From Streptomyces sp. NBC_01463 (lineage in GTDB: Bacteria; Actinomycetota; Actinomycetes; Streptomycetales; Streptomycetaceae), in NCBI GenBank assembly GCA_036227345.1, contig CP109468.1:1240001-1304000 (forward strand): 64,000 bases of DNA, given 5' to 3'. Position numbers and translations under genes: made by a program. The notes below the pieces were generated by a model, which saw only the letters and a list, made by a program, of their open reading frames with translations, did no database searches and had not been told where the DNA came from. Positions 41,888 to 52,269 of this stretch are shown one piece after another (positions within the stretch are counted from its first letter, which is position 1; each line of letters begins with the position of its first letter).

Positions 41888-44119
41888 ATGACTGAGGCCG
41901 GGTCCACGGAGGGCGGGGCGCCGACCGGGCGGGCGGCCCGGGAACTGCTCGCGCGGGCCGACACGCTGCTCGACGCGGCGCGCGGGGTCCTCGCGGACCA
42001 CACCCGCGCCGTCACCGCCGTGCGCACCGCCCTGGACCCGCTCCTCGACTCCCTCGTACGGGCGGATCTGTCGTCCATCCCGGTGTCCCGGCTCAAGGAC
42101 GTCACCGAGGGCCGGCTGCGCCTGGGCGCGGTCGAGCAGGCCGGCTTCACGACGGTGGGGCAGGTGTACGGGGCCAATCGCTACGAGCTCCGCCAGATCC
42201 CCGGTGTCGGTGCGCAGACGGCCGACCAGACGCTGGCCGCCGCGGGCCGGATCGCGGACGCGGTGCGGGACACGGTCGCGCTGCGGATAGACGTCGACGC
42301 CCCTGACGACGCCACGACCGCCCTGGTCACCGCGTTGTACCGGCTGGTCGAGGCCGGGCCGGACGTGCGGCGGGCGGTGGACGGGGCCCGCCGGCTCGCC
42401 GAGGTTCTCGAGCCGCTGCTGGCCGCGGCCGGTCCGGCGCGGGGCCGGCTGCGGATGGTCTTCGCCCGGCGGCAGGTCAGGGCCCGGGCGCTGGAGGCCC
42501 TCGCCGCCGTGCGGGCCGCTGTGGCGGACGCCGTGGAGCGCGAACTCCCCCTGCTGTTCGGGCAGGTGTCGGTGGACCTGCTGCGGGATCCGGGGTCCGA
42601 CGTCGCGGCCTGGGTCGACTTCGAGCTGCGGTCGGCGGAGTACTACAGCCTGCTGGCGGAGATGTCAGGCAGCGGTCCCGACCGGGACGCGGCCGAGGGG
42701 TTCCTGCCGTCGGGGATCGCCGACCGGGTCCGTGGACTGCGGCTGGACGACGCCCGGCTGCGGGTCTCGCTGCGCGGGTACCAGTCGTTCGGCGCGCGCT
42801 TCGCGCTCGCCCAGAAGCGCGTGATCCTCGGCGACGAGATGGGGCTCGGCAAGACCGTGCAGGCCATCGCCGCCCTCGCCCATCTCGCGGCGCGCGGGGA
42901 GACGCACTTCCTGGTGGTGTGCCCGGCCAGTGTGCTGATCAACTGGACGCGGGAGATCCGCGCCCGCTCCACCCTGCGCGCCCTGCCGGTGCACGGACCG
43001 GAGCGGCAGGAGGCGTTCGCCGAGTGGCGCGAGAGCGGCGGGGTCGCACTCACCACCTTCGACGCCCTGCACAGCCTGCCGCCCGCGGCCGACAGCGGCG
43101 TACGGCCCGGCATGCTCGTGGTCGACGAGGCGCACTACGTCAAGAATCCGGTCACCCGCCGCTCCCGCGCGGTCTCGGGGTGGTCGGAGCGGACCGAGCG
43201 GGTGCTCTTCCTGACCGGCACCCCGATGGAGAACCGGGTGGAGGAGTTCCGCAGCCTCGTCCGGCACCTCCAGCCCGCACTGGCGCCGGCCATCAGCACC
43301 ACGCACGGCGTGGCCGGTTCGCAGGCGTTCCGCCGGGCCGTCGCCCCCGCCTATCTGCGCCGCAACCAGCAGGACGTGCTCAGCGAACTCCCCGCACTGG
43401 TACAGGTCGACGAGTGGGAGGAGTTCAGCGAGGCCGATCTCCGGGCCTACCGCGAGGCGGTGGGCGCCGGGCACTTCATGCGGATGCGCCGGGCTGCGTA
43501 CGCCCACCCGGCGACGTCCGCCAAGCTGAACCGGCTGCGGGAACTGGTCGCGGAGGCGGCCGGGAACGGGCTGAAGGTCGTCGTCTTCTCCTACTTCCGC
43601 GACGTGCTGGAGACGGTCCGGGCGGCCCTGGGGGACGAGGTGTTCGGCCCGCTCTCCGGGAGCGTCCCGGCGGCCCGGCGACAGGAGTTGATCGACGGCT
43701 TCTCCGCGGCGGACGGCCATGCGGTCCTGCTGAGCCAGATCCAGGCCGGCGGGGTCGGGCTGAACATGCAGGCCGCGTCCGTCGTCATCCTGTGCGAGCC
43801 GCAGATCAAGCCGACGATGGAGCACCAGGCCGTGGCCCGCGCGCACCGGATGGGACAGATACGCACGGTCCAGGTGCACCGGCTCCTCGCGGCGGACAGC
43901 GTCGACCAGCGAATGCTGGACATCCTGGCCCGCAAGGAGCGGCTGTTCGACGCGTACGCACGGCGCAGCGACGTCGCCGAGACGACGCCGGACGCCGTGG
44001 ACGTGTCGGACGGATCGCTGGCCCGCCGCATCGTCGAGGAGGAACAGCAGCGCCTGGCCGCTCGCTCCTCCGTCGCGGCCGGGGCAGAGGAGCCGGCGGC
44101 GGACGCGGCGGGTCAGTGA
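41888..44119 (+). CDS. SNF2-family DNA translocase/helicase with helix-hairpin-helix motif
   Basis: 743-residue ATPase. The N-terminal third is helical and includes a helix-hairpin-helix ([22 protein letters not shown], about 98-120) for non-specific DNA binding. The SNF2 core follows: motif [11 protein letters not shown] (about 316), motif [11 protein letters not shown] (about 412), motif [12 protein letters not shown], then motifs V and VI in [20 protein letters not shown] and [21 protein letters not shown]. It should move double-stranded DNA or remodel bound proteins. No nuclease or modification gene adjoins it, so a defence role is not supported. ATG 41888 has AAGGA upstream. It overlaps the convergent laccase gene by 7 bp. 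Confidence 0.92.
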   Translation: MTEAGSTEGGAPTGRAARELLARADTLLDAARGVLADHTRAVTAVRTALDPLLDSLVRADLSSIPVSRLKDVTEGRLRLGAVEQAGFTTVGQVYGANRYELRQIPGVGAQTADQTLAAAGRIADAVRDTVALRIDVDAPDDATTALVTALYRLVEAGPDVRRAVDGARRLAEVLEPLLAAAGPARGRLRMVFARRQVRARALEALAAVRAAVADAVERELPLLFGQVSVDLLRDPGSDVAAWVDFELRSAEYYSLLAEMSGSGPDRDAAEGFLPSGIADRVRGLRLDDARLRVSLRGYQSFGARFALAQKRVILGDEMGLGKTVQAIAALAHLAARGETHFLVVCPASVLINWTREIRARSTLRALPVHGPERQEAFAEWRESGGVALTTFDALHSLPPAADSGVRPGMLVVDEAHYVKNPVTRRSRAVSGWSERTERVLFLTGTPMENRVEEFRSLVRHLQPALAPAISTTHGVAGSQAFRRAVAPAYLRRNQQDVLSELPALVQVDEWEEFSEADLRAYREAVGAGHFMRMRRAAYAHPATSAKLNRLRELVAEAAGNGLKVVVFSYFRDVLETVRAALGDEVFGPLSGSVPAARRQELIDGFSAADGHAVLLSQIQAGGVGLNMQAASVVILCEPQIKPTMEHQAVARAHRMGQIRTVQVHRLLAADSVDQRMLDILARKERLFDAYARRSDVAETTPDAVDVSDGSLARRIVEEEQQRLAARSSVAAGAEEPAADAAGQ

Positions 44120-45126
44120 CCCTCGTGCGCCGAAGCCGCCCCGGAGGCCTTCGCCTTCGGGGGTGATGCCATGGTGTGCCCCTCGTGCCCCGGGACCGTC
44201 CCGTCCGCCTTGGCGACGAGCAGCATTCCGGCCATGCCCATGTCGGAGTGGCTCTGCACATGGCAGTGGTACATCCAGGCACCGGCGCCCACGTGTTCGC
44301 CCGCGATGACCTGGAAGCCGAAGGAGTCGGCGGGGCCGACGATCTTCGTGTCGATGACGCGGCTGGGGTCGTCGGGCCCGGTCAGCAGGCCCGTGCGGTT
44401 GTCCGCCCAGCGGTGACCGTGGACGTGGAACGTGTGGTAGTACTCGCCGTGCGTGATCATGACGACCTCGAGCCGGTCCCCCACGGTGGCCTCGAAGTCC
44501 GGGCTCTGGTCGGCCGGCTTGTTGTTGATGGTCATGTCGTTGAAGACGATGGTGATCGTCTTGTCGGGCAGGATGTCGCCCTTGCGCCGGACGATCACCG
44601 GCCCGTACAGCCCCTTGCGGATGCCGCCGGTGCCGTGGTCCGTGCCGACGACGTGGTCGTGGTAGTGCCAGTAGCCCGCACTGCCCGGCTGCCAGGTGCC
44701 GTCCTTGCGCCGGCCCGGGGCGTGGGTGCGCCAGGTGTACGTGCGTGTCTCGCCCGGCTCGACGATGCTCTTGTTCATCCGGGTGCCGTCGCTCGCGATG
44801 TCGTAGTCGACGCCGTGCGCGTGGAGGCTGGCCGCCACGTCCATCGTGTTCTCGAACTCGATGTGCAGGGTGTCGCCCTCGTTGATCTCGATGAGCGGGC
44901 CGGGGACCGACGCCTTGCCCTTCTCGAACCCGTACCCCATCGAGCCGTCCGCCAGCTTCTCCGCGTACAGCTTGAGATGGCGGACCTCGCCGCCCGCGGG
45001 CGCCGTGCGGGGCGGGTTCTCCGCGGAGGTCGCCTCGATCGCTCCGAGCGACAACGATGTCACGCCGGTCGCCGCGGCCACCCCGCCGCCCATCAGAATC
45101 CGCCGGTTGAAGCTCCTACGGTCCAT
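44113..45126 (-). CDS. Two-domain multicopper oxidase, small laccase (SLAC) type
   Basis: 337-residue trimeric small laccase oxidising phenols with oxygen. The sequence is closely like the S. coelicolor SLAC. Twin-arginine signal [19 protein letters not shown] at 3-21 means Tat export. Copper-binding histidines are in [32 protein letters not shown] and [14 protein letters not shown] His-containing tail (HEGHTM, AHEGH) at the C-terminus is like that of the family. It stands divergent from the ThuA/PQQ-type gene with 199 bp between. Confidence 0.95.
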   Translation of the reverse strand: MDRRSFNRRILMGGGVAAATGVTSLSLGAIEATSAENPPRTAPAGGEVRHLKLYAEKLADGSMGYGFEKGKASVPGPLIEINEGDTLHIEFENTMDVAASLHAHGVDYDIASDGTRMNKSIVEPGETRTYTWRTHAPGRRKDGTWQPGSAGYWHYHDHVVGTDHGTGGIRKGLYGPVIVRRKGDILPDKTITIVFNDMTINNKPADQSPDFEATVGDRLEVVMITHGEYYHTFHVHGHRWADNRTGLLTGPDDPSRVIDTKIVGPADSFGFQVIAGEHVGAGAWMYHCHVQSHSDMGMAGMLLVAKADGTVPGHEGHTMASPPKAKASGAASAHEGH

Positions 45127-45272
45127 GTCGAACTCCCCACTGCGAGACGGATGTTGCGGAGGACGGGCCATACCGTAGCCCGGAGCACTTCGTTTATCCA
45201 CACTAAGGACAAAGTTCGTTTCATTGCTGCCATAGCTATTGGCGAGTCGCGAAAAGAGGTCTAGCTTCATGC

Positions 45273-45302
45273 GCTGTTGCAGTGCCCAAAGCTGTTGCAG
45301 TG
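45273..45302. promoter_or_regulatory. 12-bp direct repeat ahead of the ThuA/sugar dehydrogenase gene
   Basis: GCTGTTGCAGTG occurs at 45273-45284 and 45291-45302, spaced by 18 bp (centre to centre) and 24 bp ahead of the start codon. Tandem sites of this kind may bind an activator or repressor. The adjacent region 45180-45240 is AT-rich for this genome and probably holds the divergent promoters. Confidence 0.4.
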
Positions 45303-45325
45303 ACCAGAGAGGGGTGGGTGACCAC

Positions 45326-47818
45326 ATGCAGCGCACACCACATCACAGGTCCAGATCGCGACGCGGTGTTGCGGCGGCCCTGGCGGCCGGCGCACTGACC
45401 GCTTCCCTGCTCGGCGGCAACGCCGCCAGTGCCAGGCCGGATCCCGGAGCGCCGGGGTCCATGGCGACAACGTTGTCCCTGCCGTCGCCACCGGGCGGCG
45501 CCAACGTGAAGGTGCTCGTCTTCCATGGCTCGGCCACCGAGGAGTCGCCGACGGTCGACGCCGGGATCGCGGCGATCGAGAAGATCGGGCTCACCGGCCC
45601 GGAGGCGGGCCGGTTCAGGACCGTGGCGTCCGACGACCCGGCCGTCTTCACCAACGGCAAGCAGCTCGGCAAGTACAACGCGGTCGTCTTCCTGACGGGC
45701 GGCGGCGATGTCCTGGACCCGGAGCAGGAGGCGGGCCTGGAGGCCTACATGGAGGCCGGCGGCGGCTTCCTCGGCATCCATGACGCGGCGCGCACCGAAC
45801 CGTACTCGGACTGGTTCACCGGCCTGGTCGGCGCACGTCCGGCGGCCGGCAGTCCCACCGCCGTCCAGCGTGCGACGGTGGAGATCGGCGACCGGCAGCA
45901 CCCGGCGACCAAGAACCTGCCGCTGGAGTGGAAGCGTCCGGACAAGTGGCTGAACTGGAAGGACAACCCGTCCGGCGACGTGCACACCGTGGCACGGGTC
46001 CGGGAGATCACGTACAAGCCCGGCACGAGTGCCAACGGCTGGGACCACCCGGTCTCCTGGTGCCGTGACTACGACGGCGGCCGGTCCTTCTACACCGCTA
46101 TGGGCGGTACGGTCGACAGCTTCGCCGAGGCCGACTTCCGTGACCACCTGCGCGGCGCGCTGGACTGGACGACCCGGATCTCGCAGGCCGACTGCAAGGC
46201 GACGATCACCTCCAACTACAAGGCGGAGCGGGTCACCCAGCCCAACCAGCCCGGCAAGAACGACCAGATCGGCGAGCCGCACGGCCTGGTGACCGCCCCC
46301 GACGGGCGCGTCCTGTACATCGGCCGCGGCGGCGCGGACAGCAGCGTGCCGGTCGTCACCGACTGGGCCGACCCGAACGTCGGCAAGGGTCTGGGCCAGA
46401 TCCACGTCTACGACCCGAAGACCAGGAAGGTCACCCTCGCCGGTGAGCTGACGATCTTCGGCAACAAGGGCGGCGGCGACGAACTGGTCAAGGTCGAGGA
46501 GGGTCTGCTGGGCATCGAGCTGGACCCGGACTTCGAGAAGAACGGGTGGGTGTACCTGCACTACACACCCCACGACAAGATCGACCGCGACAAGCAGATG
46601 GCGGTCCGTCAGGTCTCCCGCTTCACCCTCGACCTGGCGACGAACAAGCTGGATCTGTCCTCCGAGAAGGTGCTGCTGCACTGGCCGGTCCAGATCCACA
46701 GCTGCTGCCACGCGGGCGGCGGCATGGCCTGGGACTCCAAGGGCAACCTGTACATCGCGGCCGGTGACAACAACTCCTCCGGCTTCAGCGACGGTTACTC
46801 CGGCAACAACCCGGAGCCGAACTACAAGGGCGTCTCGTTCGCCGATGCCCGGCGCACCGCGGGCAACACGAACAACCTCAACGGGAAGATCCTGCGGATC
46901 CACCCCGAGGACGACGGCACCTACACCCTGCCGGAGGGCAACCTCTTCACCGGCAAGGAGACCGACGAGGGCGGCGGCAAGACCCGCGGCGAGATCTATG
47001 TGATGGGCGTGCGCAACCCGGCCCGGATCGCCATCGACAAGTCGACCGACACGCTGTACGCGGGCTGGGTCGGCCCCGACGCGGGCGCCCCGAGCACCAC
47101 CTGGGGCCCGGCCAAGTACGACACGTTCGCCGCGATCACCAAGGCGGGCAACCACGGCTGGCCGTACTGCATGGGCAACAAGCAGCCCTACCGGGACCGC
47201 AATCTGCCGGACCCGAGCAAGCCGCTCGGCTGGTACGACTGCGACCACCCCAAGAACGAGTCGCCGAACAACGACGGTCTCGTGAACCTGCCGCCGATCA
47301 CCTCCAACACCATCTGGTACTCGCCGCAGGGCGGTGGCGTGGACTACCCGCGCGACGAGAACGGCATCCCGAGCTACAAGGTGGAGGACCAGAAGGAACT
47401 CCTGCCCTGGCTCAAGGGCGGTGGCCAGGCCACGATGAACGGCCCGGTCTACCGGTACGACGCGGCGAGCACGAGCGCCGACAAGTGGCCCTCGTACTGG
47501 GACGGCAAGTGGTTCGTCGGTGACTTCTACGACGACACCCAGCCGCGGCACGCCGTTCTCACCGATCCGAAGACGGTCGGCAAGGGCGGTCTGCCCACGC
47601 ACGCCGAGTCGTTGAAGGAGATCATCCCGGTGGGCGCGGACGGCATCCGCAACCTGATGGACTGGAAGTTCGCCCCGGACGGTTCGCTGTACGTCCTCGA
47701 CTACGGGCGCGGCTTCTTCACCTCCGACTCCAAGTCCGCGCTGTGGCGCGTGACCTACAAGGGCGGCGCACCCACCCCGGCCGTCAAGGACCTGGCCAGG
47801 AAGGCGGCAGTGCAGTGA
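45326..47818 (+). CDS. Secreted ThuA-domain / PQQ-type sugar dehydrogenase fusion
   Basis: 830-residue exported protein. The N-terminus ([19 protein letters not shown]) is a twin-basic signal, possibly Tat. Residues about 62-290 are a ThuA/trehalose-utilisation-like domain ([32 protein letters not shown]). Residues about 315-810 form a soluble glucose-dehydrogenase-like six-bladed propeller ([63 protein letters not shown]). The vicinal cysteines in HSCCHAGGG are typical of this subgroup. It probably oxidises a sugar or glycan outside the cell with PQQ or a similar cofactor. It is coupled to the next gene by a GTGA overlap. Confidence 0.85.
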   Translation: MQRTPHHRSRSRRGVAAALAAGALTASLLGGNAASARPDPGAPGSMATTLSLPSPPGGANVKVLVFHGSATEESPTVDAGIAAIEKIGLTGPEAGRFRTVASDDPAVFTNGKQLGKYNAVVFLTGGGDVLDPEQEAGLEAYMEAGGGFLGIHDAARTEPYSDWFTGLVGARPAAGSPTAVQRATVEIGDRQHPATKNLPLEWKRPDKWLNWKDNPSGDVHTVARVREITYKPGTSANGWDHPVSWCRDYDGGRSFYTAMGGTVDSFAEADFRDHLRGALDWTTRISQADCKATITSNYKAERVTQPNQPGKNDQIGEPHGLVTAPDGRVLYIGRGGADSSVPVVTDWADPNVGKGLGQIHVYDPKTRKVTLAGELTIFGNKGGGDELVKVEEGLLGIELDPDFEKNGWVYLHYTPHDKIDRDKQMAVRQVSRFTLDLATNKLDLSSEKVLLHWPVQIHSCCHAGGGMAWDSKGNLYIAAGDNNSSGFSDGYSGNNPEPNYKGVSFADARRTAGNTNNLNGKILRIHPEDDGTYTLPEGNLFTGKETDEGGGKTRGEIYVMGVRNPARIAIDKSTDTLYAGWVGPDAGAPSTTWGPAKYDTFAAITKAGNHGWPYCMGNKQPYRDRNLPDPSKPLGWYDCDHPKNESPNNDGLVNLPPITSNTIWYSPQGGGVDYPRDENGIPSYKVEDQKELLPWLKGGGQATMNGPVYRYDAASTSADKWPSYWDGKWFVGDFYDDTQPRHAVLTDPKTVGKGGLPTHAESLKEIIPVGADGIRNLMDWKFAPDGSLYVLDYGRGFFTSDSKSALWRVTYKGGAPTPAVKDLARKAAVQ

Positions 47819-50052
47819 GACACCGTTCGATCCTCTTCCGAAGGCGGTCCCGGCCCGCGCGGCTGTGGCTCGCGCTGCTGGGCTCGTTCCTGATGGTGCT
47901 GGGGCTGACCTCCACGGCGGCCTACGGCCGTACGGCGGCCCCGGCGGACGCGGCGGCCGACCAGGTGCTGACCTGGACGGCGGGCAACGCCATCGACCAC
48001 TACCTCTCCGCGCCGAAGACGGCGGTGGCCGGCAAGGCGACCATCGTCTTCGAGAACAGTGAGGCGACCGGGAACACCTCGGGGATGCCGCACACGCTGA
48101 CGTTCAGCGTGTCGGACCCCGAGTTCAACAACGACGTCCCGCTGAACCTGCTCGCCAACCCGGGCGACGACCAGGGCGGCAAGCAGACGGCGGAGGTCAC
48201 GCTCACCCCCGGCCGGTACTTCTACCACTGCACGATGCCGGGGCACGAGGCGATGCAGGGCATCCTGACCGTCACCGACGGTGGCGGTGGTGAGGACACC
48301 ACCGCGCCCGAGACCTCCGCGAAGGTCGACGGCGACAAGAACGCCGACGGCGCGTACATCGGTCAGGCGACGGTCACCCTCGCCGCCACCGACGAGGGTT
48401 CGGGCGTCGACACCGTCGAGTACGCGGTCGGGGCGGACGGCGCCTGGCAGCCGTACACCGTGCCGGTCGTCGTGAACGAGGTCGGCGCGCACGCCATCCG
48501 GTACCGCGCCACCGACAAGGCGGGCAACGCGGCCGCGGAGAAGACGGCCGAGTTCACGGTCGCCGCTCCGCCGACGGACGACACGACGGCTCCCGAGACG
48601 TCGGCGACCGTGTCCGGCGAGAAGGACGACCAGGGGCAGTACCTGGGCATGGCGACGGTCACCGTCACCGCGTCCGACACCGGGTCGGGCGTCAACACCA
48701 TCGAGTACGCGGTCGGGGCGGACGGCGCCTGGCAGGCGTACGACGGTCCCGTGATGGTGCACGAGGTGGGGGCGCAGAAGGTCCGCTACCGCGCCACCGA
48801 CAAGGCGGGCAACGCGGCGGCGGAGAAGACGGTGGAGTTCACCGTCGTCGAGCCGCCGACCGAGGACACGACGCCGCCGGAGACGTCCGCGAAGGTCGAG
48901 GGCGACAAGAACTCGGACGGCGCCTACCTCACCAGTGCCAAGGTGACGGTCACCGCGACCGACGCCGACAGCGGGGTGGACAAGGTCGAGTACTCCCTGG
49001 ACGGCGGCCCGTACCTGGCCTACACGGCCACGGTTCTCGTCGACCGGATCGGCTACCACACGGTCGCCCACCGGGCCACGGACAAGGCGGGCAACACCTC
49101 CGAGGCGAAGCAGACGTCGTTCACCGTCGCGCAGAGCGGCGGCGTTCCGGCGCCGAACTGCCCGGAGTTCGACGAACGCCTCACCGTCATCGTGGGCACC
49201 GTCGACACCGGTGTCCCCAACCGGATCACCGGCAACCGCTGCACGATCAACGAGCTGATCGAGGACGAGAAGGACTGGTCGTCGCACGCGCTGTTCCTCA
49301 AGCACGTCGACAAGGTCCTCGACAAGCTGCTCACCGCCGGGGTGATCGACGCCCGCGAGCACAAGAAGATCTACAAGGCGGCGAAGCAGTCGGGCATCGG
49401 CAAGCCGGGCCAGGACGAGGGCTACCGCAAGCTCTTCGACGGCACGGCCGCCTCGCTCGCCAAGTGGCAGCAGGTGGGTGGCGGGCAGTTCGCGCTCAAC
49501 GAGGCGGACAGCGCGATCACCAGCTCCACCACGGTGGACGGCATGGGCATGCTGTGGTTCCCGGGCCGCCAGTACGGGGACTTCTCGCTGAAGCTCCAGT
49601 GGCGGGACGACGCCCCGGGCACGGGCAACGCCAACGGCGGTGTCTTCGTCCGCTTCCCGAACGTCCACGACAACCCGGAGGAGCCGAATCCGGAGTGGGT
49701 CGCCATCAAGTACGGCCATGAGATCCAGGTCAACGACCGGCCGGACGGCGACATGTACAAGACCGGTTCGGTCTACGGATTCGACCGGGTGGGGCTCGCC
49801 GGCGCCGGCGTCACCCCCAAGGGCACCTGGAACGACTACGAGATCCGGGTGGTGGACCAGCACTACTCGATCTACCGCAACGGTGTCCTGCTCAACGAGT
49901 TCGACAACAACGGCGGTCAGGTCTTCGAGCCGCCGCGGGGTGACGACCCGGGTACCGACGGCCGGCGGTACGCCTCCGGCTACATCGGACTCCAGGTCCA
50001 CAGCACCTCGGACGTGATCTCCTACCGGGACATCCGGATCAAGGAGCTGTAA
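47815..50052 (+). CDS. Secreted cupredoxin / triple Ig-like / DUF1080 multidomain protein
   Basis: 745-residue exported protein, GTG 47815 overlapping the upstream stop by 4 nt. Order: signal peptide or anchor (1-40, LALLGSFLMVLGLTSTAAYG); cupredoxin (about 49-156) with type 1 copper ligands H93, C139, H144 and a Met at 147 (YHCTMPGHEAM); three Ig-like repeats of about 95 residues (from 159, 254 and 351) each ending in ATDKAGN...FTV; a linker; and a C-terminal DUF1080 (3-keto-disaccharide hydrolase/concanavalin-like) domain (about 537-745, YRKLFDGTAASLAKW, NGGVFVRFP, VQVHSTSDVISYRDIRIKEL). The copper domain may pass electrons from the partner dehydrogenase, and DUF1080 may act on its product; both are inference. 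Confidence 0.83.
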   Translation: MRHRSILFRRRSRPARLWLALLGSFLMVLGLTSTAAYGRTAAPADAAADQVLTWTAGNAIDHYLSAPKTAVAGKATIVFENSEATGNTSGMPHTLTFSVSDPEFNNDVPLNLLANPGDDQGGKQTAEVTLTPGRYFYHCTMPGHEAMQGILTVTDGGGGEDTTAPETSAKVDGDKNADGAYIGQATVTLAATDEGSGVDTVEYAVGADGAWQPYTVPVVVNEVGAHAIRYRATDKAGNAAAEKTAEFTVAAPPTDDTTAPETSATVSGEKDDQGQYLGMATVTVTASDTGSGVNTIEYAVGADGAWQAYDGPVMVHEVGAQKVRYRATDKAGNAAAEKTVEFTVVEPPTEDTTPPETSAKVEGDKNSDGAYLTSAKVTVTATDADSGVDKVEYSLDGGPYLAYTATVLVDRIGYHTVAHRATDKAGNTSEAKQTSFTVAQSGGVPAPNCPEFDERLTVIVGTVDTGVPNRITGNRCTINELIEDEKDWSSHALFLKHVDKVLDKLLTAGVIDAREHKKIYKAAKQSGIGKPGQDEGYRKLFDGTAASLAKWQQVGGGQFALNEADSAITSSTTVDGMGMLWFPGRQYGDFSLKLQWRDDAPGTGNANGGVFVRFPNVHDNPEEPNPEWVAIKYGHEIQVNDRPDGDMYKTGSVYGFDRVGLAGAGVTPKGTWNDYEIRVVDQHYSIYRNGVLLNEFDNNGGQVFEPPRGDDPGTDGRRYASGYIGLQVHSTSDVISYRDIRIKEL
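48416..48735. repeat. 35-bp exact direct repeat within the Ig-like repeat DNA
   Basis: A 35-bp block is identical at 48416-48450 and 48701-48735, 285 bp (95 codons) apart, inside the first two Ig-like repeats; the third copy is diverged. High DNA identity between the first two points to a recent duplication or gene conversion. Confidence 0.7.
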
Positions 50053-50067
50053 CCGCGTCGTTCCGCA

Positions 50068-51159
50068 TCAGGTGGCCGCGGCCGCATGCTGAGGCATGTG
50101 GTCGCGGCCTCCCGGGTGCCGGTGGCGCCACACCCAGAAGACCGTGCAGGAGACCAGGGACCAGCCCGCGAGCACCAGGAACGGGAAGAGCCGCTGATGC
50201 CCCTGGTAGTAGACGGCGGTGTGCTGGGCGTTGACGGAGGCGCCCGGCGGCAGCCAGCGCCCGATGTGCCCGAGCAGCGACGGCAGCAGCGGCCAGGACA
50301 CGGCTCCGCCGGAGGACGGGTTCCCCAGGAGCACCATCACGCCCCAGGTCGGGAGCATGGCCCAGCGCCCCATCAGGGTGTTGAACATGGTGAAGACCAT
50401 GCCCGAGGTGAACATGGTGAACGCCAGGATCGCCCAGGACTCGGCGAAGGGCAGATCGACCGCGCCCAGCAGCCAGTCCACCACCGCGGCGATGGAGAAC
50501 GCGCCGAGCATCGAGTAGGCGACCGTGAACGCGATCCGTTCCAGCGGGATCAGGCCCCTGGCGTGCACGCTCAGCTGGATGGAGCCGACGAAGCCGACGA
50601 TCACGGCGGCGAGCGAGATGTAGAACAGCGCGAGTCCGCGCGGGTCGCCCTTCTGGAGGGGTTTGACGTCCATGACGGCGACCGGGATACCGAGCGTGTC
50701 CCCCACTTTTACGGCCGACTCCCCCAGCAGCTGGGCGACGGCCGCCCCGGAGGCACTGGCCACGTCGAGCGCCACCCCGCGGCTGCCGGACCGCACGATC
50801 GCGAAGACCTCCTGCTCCTCCAGCGCCTCGCGGGCCTCGGCGGGCGTCCGGAAGACATGGATGACGAGCGAGGCGTCCAGCGCCTTGTCCATCGCGGCGA
50901 CGAACTCCTTGCCGCGGGCCGTGTCCGGCTGGCTGACCACCGCGGCCGGGATCCGGTGCGGGGTCGGATTGGCCATGGCGTACGTGTAGGAGCCGGCGAA
51001 GAGTCCGGCGGCGGCCGCCAGGATGAACAGCAGGACCGTGGCCGGGAAGTAGGGCGACTCCTTGTACGCCGCCCATTTCTCGCCCCGGGTCGGCGGCCGG
51101 CTGTGCGCACCGTGGTGCGGCCCGGACTCGGGACCGGTCTCCGGACCGGGCTCGCTCAT
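50068..51159 (-). CDS. DUF3533 (YhgE/SNG1-like) multi-pass membrane protein
   Basis: 363-residue membrane protein with one N-terminal helix (FPATVLLFILAAAAGLFAGSYTYAM), a 130-residue extracytoplasmic domain (AAVVSQPDTARGKEFVAAM...LGIPVAVMDVKPLQKGDPRG) and about five C-terminal helices, the topology of YhgE/ABC-2-like proteins. Such proteins are linked to export or envelope functions but no substrate is known. It overlaps the polymerase gene upstream by 4 nt (ATGA), so the two are cotranscribed although functionally unlike. Confidence 0.85.
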   Translation of the reverse strand: MSEPGPETGPESGPHHGAHSRPPTRGEKWAAYKESPYFPATVLLFILAAAAGLFAGSYTYAMANPTPHRIPAAVVSQPDTARGKEFVAAMDKALDASLVIHVFRTPAEAREALEEQEVFAIVRSGSRGVALDVASASGAAVAQLLGESAVKVGDTLGIPVAVMDVKPLQKGDPRGLALFYISLAAVIVGFVGSIQLSVHARGLIPLERIAFTVAYSMLGAFSIAAVVDWLLGAVDLPFAESWAILAFTMFTSGMVFTMFNTLMGRWAMLPTWGVMVLLGNPSSGGAVSWPLLPSLLGHIGRWLPPGASVNAQHTAVYYQGHQRLFPFLVLAGWSLVSCTVFWVWRHRHPGGRDHMPQHAAAAT

Positions 51160-52193
51160 GCGTCGCCGCCGGCGTCGTCGTCATGGCGGGCGCGGCTCGG
51201 CTGAACGCGTTTCGGTTCGCCCGGCATCTTGGGGTACTCCGGCGGGTAGGGCATGTCGCCGAGGCCGCGCTCCTTCTCGTCGCGGTCGGCCAGCTCCAGC
51301 AGCGCGTCGATCCGGAAGGCCTCCTGGTCCATGTCCGCGTGCACGTCGCCCAGTTCGGCGTAGCGCACCGGCATGGTCCGGATGTCGAAGTCGTGCGGCC
51401 GCGCGTCGTCGATCTCGTCCCAGCGCAGGGGCGCCGAGACCGGGGCGTGCGGGAAGGGGCGCACGGAGTAGGCGGAGGCGATCGTCCGGTCCCGGGCGGT
51501 CTGGTTGAAGTCGACGAAGATCCGCTCGCCGCGCTCCTCCTTCCACCAGGCGGTGGTGACCCGGTCGGGCATCCGGCGCTCCAGCTCACGCCCCGCCGCG
51601 ATGGTCGCCCGGCGGACCTCGGTGAACGTCCACCGGGCCTCGATGGGGACGAAGACGTGGATGCCGCGTCCGCCGGAGGTCTTGGGCCAGCCGCGCAGCC
51701 CGTGGTCGTCCAGGACGGAGCGCAGCTCGTGGGCGGCCCGGACCGCGTCGGCGTAGTCGGTGCCGGGCTGCGGGTCGAGGTCGATGCGCAGCTCGTCGGG
51801 GTGGTCGGTGTCGCCGCCCCGGACGGGCCAGGGGTGGAAGGTGAGGGTGCCCAGGTTGGCCGCCCAGATGACGGCGGCCACCTCGGTGGGGCAGACCTCG
51901 CGGGCGGGGCGTCCGCTGGGGAAGGCGATCTCGGCGGTCGGAATCCATTCGGGGAGGTTCTTCGGGGCCCGCTTCTGGTAGAAGAACTCGCCCTCGACGC
52001 CGTCGACGAACCGCTGGAGGGTGGTGGGCCGGTTGCGCAGGGCGCGCAGGATGCCGGGGCCGACCGCGAGGAAGTACTCGGCGACGTCCCGCTTCGTGCA
52101 GCCCTTCTCCGGGAAGTAGATCTTGTCCGGATTGGACAGCCGTACGGCCCGTCCCGCCGCTTCCAGCTCCACCGCTTTGCCCGCTGCTGCCAT
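51156..52193 (-). CDS. LigD-type primase-polymerase domain protein
   Basis: 345-residue stand-alone polymerase domain (AEP superfamily) as found in LigD and the mycobacterial PolD proteins. It fills gaps in double-strand-break or nick repair and prefers ribonucleotides. Catalytic acidic pair D138/D140 in RIDLDPQPG; the KIYFPEKG and KTSGGRGIHVFVP segments bind the 5'-phosphate and triphosphate. The third acidic residue lies in RIFVDFNQTARDRT. It is divergent from a LigC-like ligase, an arrangement also known from mycobacteria (polD1 beside ligC1). Confidence 0.93.
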   Translation of the reverse strand: MAAAGKAVELEAAGRAVRLSNPDKIYFPEKGCTKRDVAEYFLAVGPGILRALRNRPTTLQRFVDGVEGEFFYQKRAPKNLPEWIPTAEIAFPSGRPAREVCPTEVAAVIWAANLGTLTFHPWPVRGGDTDHPDELRIDLDPQPGTDYADAVRAAHELRSVLDDHGLRGWPKTSGGRGIHVFVPIEARWTFTEVRRATIAAGRELERRMPDRVTTAWWKEERGERIFVDFNQTARDRTIASAYSVRPFPHAPVSAPLRWDEIDDARPHDFDIRTMPVRYAELGDVHADMDQEAFRIDALLELADRDEKERGLGDMPYPPEYPKMPGEPKRVQPSRARHDDDAGGDA

Positions 52194-52269
52194 GTCGGCC
52201 ACGGTAGGCCGGGCACACATATGCCGCATATCGGAGGACTCCGGTCGCCGTACGGTCCACAATCGGGGC

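Noticed and set aside
41888..44119. SNF2 gene as part of a phage-defence island
   Set aside because: No methylase, nuclease, DISARM or BREX partner is encoded on either side.
45236..50001. Long minus-strand frames opposite the two secreted proteins
   Set aside because: Composition typical of antisense frames; signal peptides, copper ligands and propeller motifs all lie on the plus strand.
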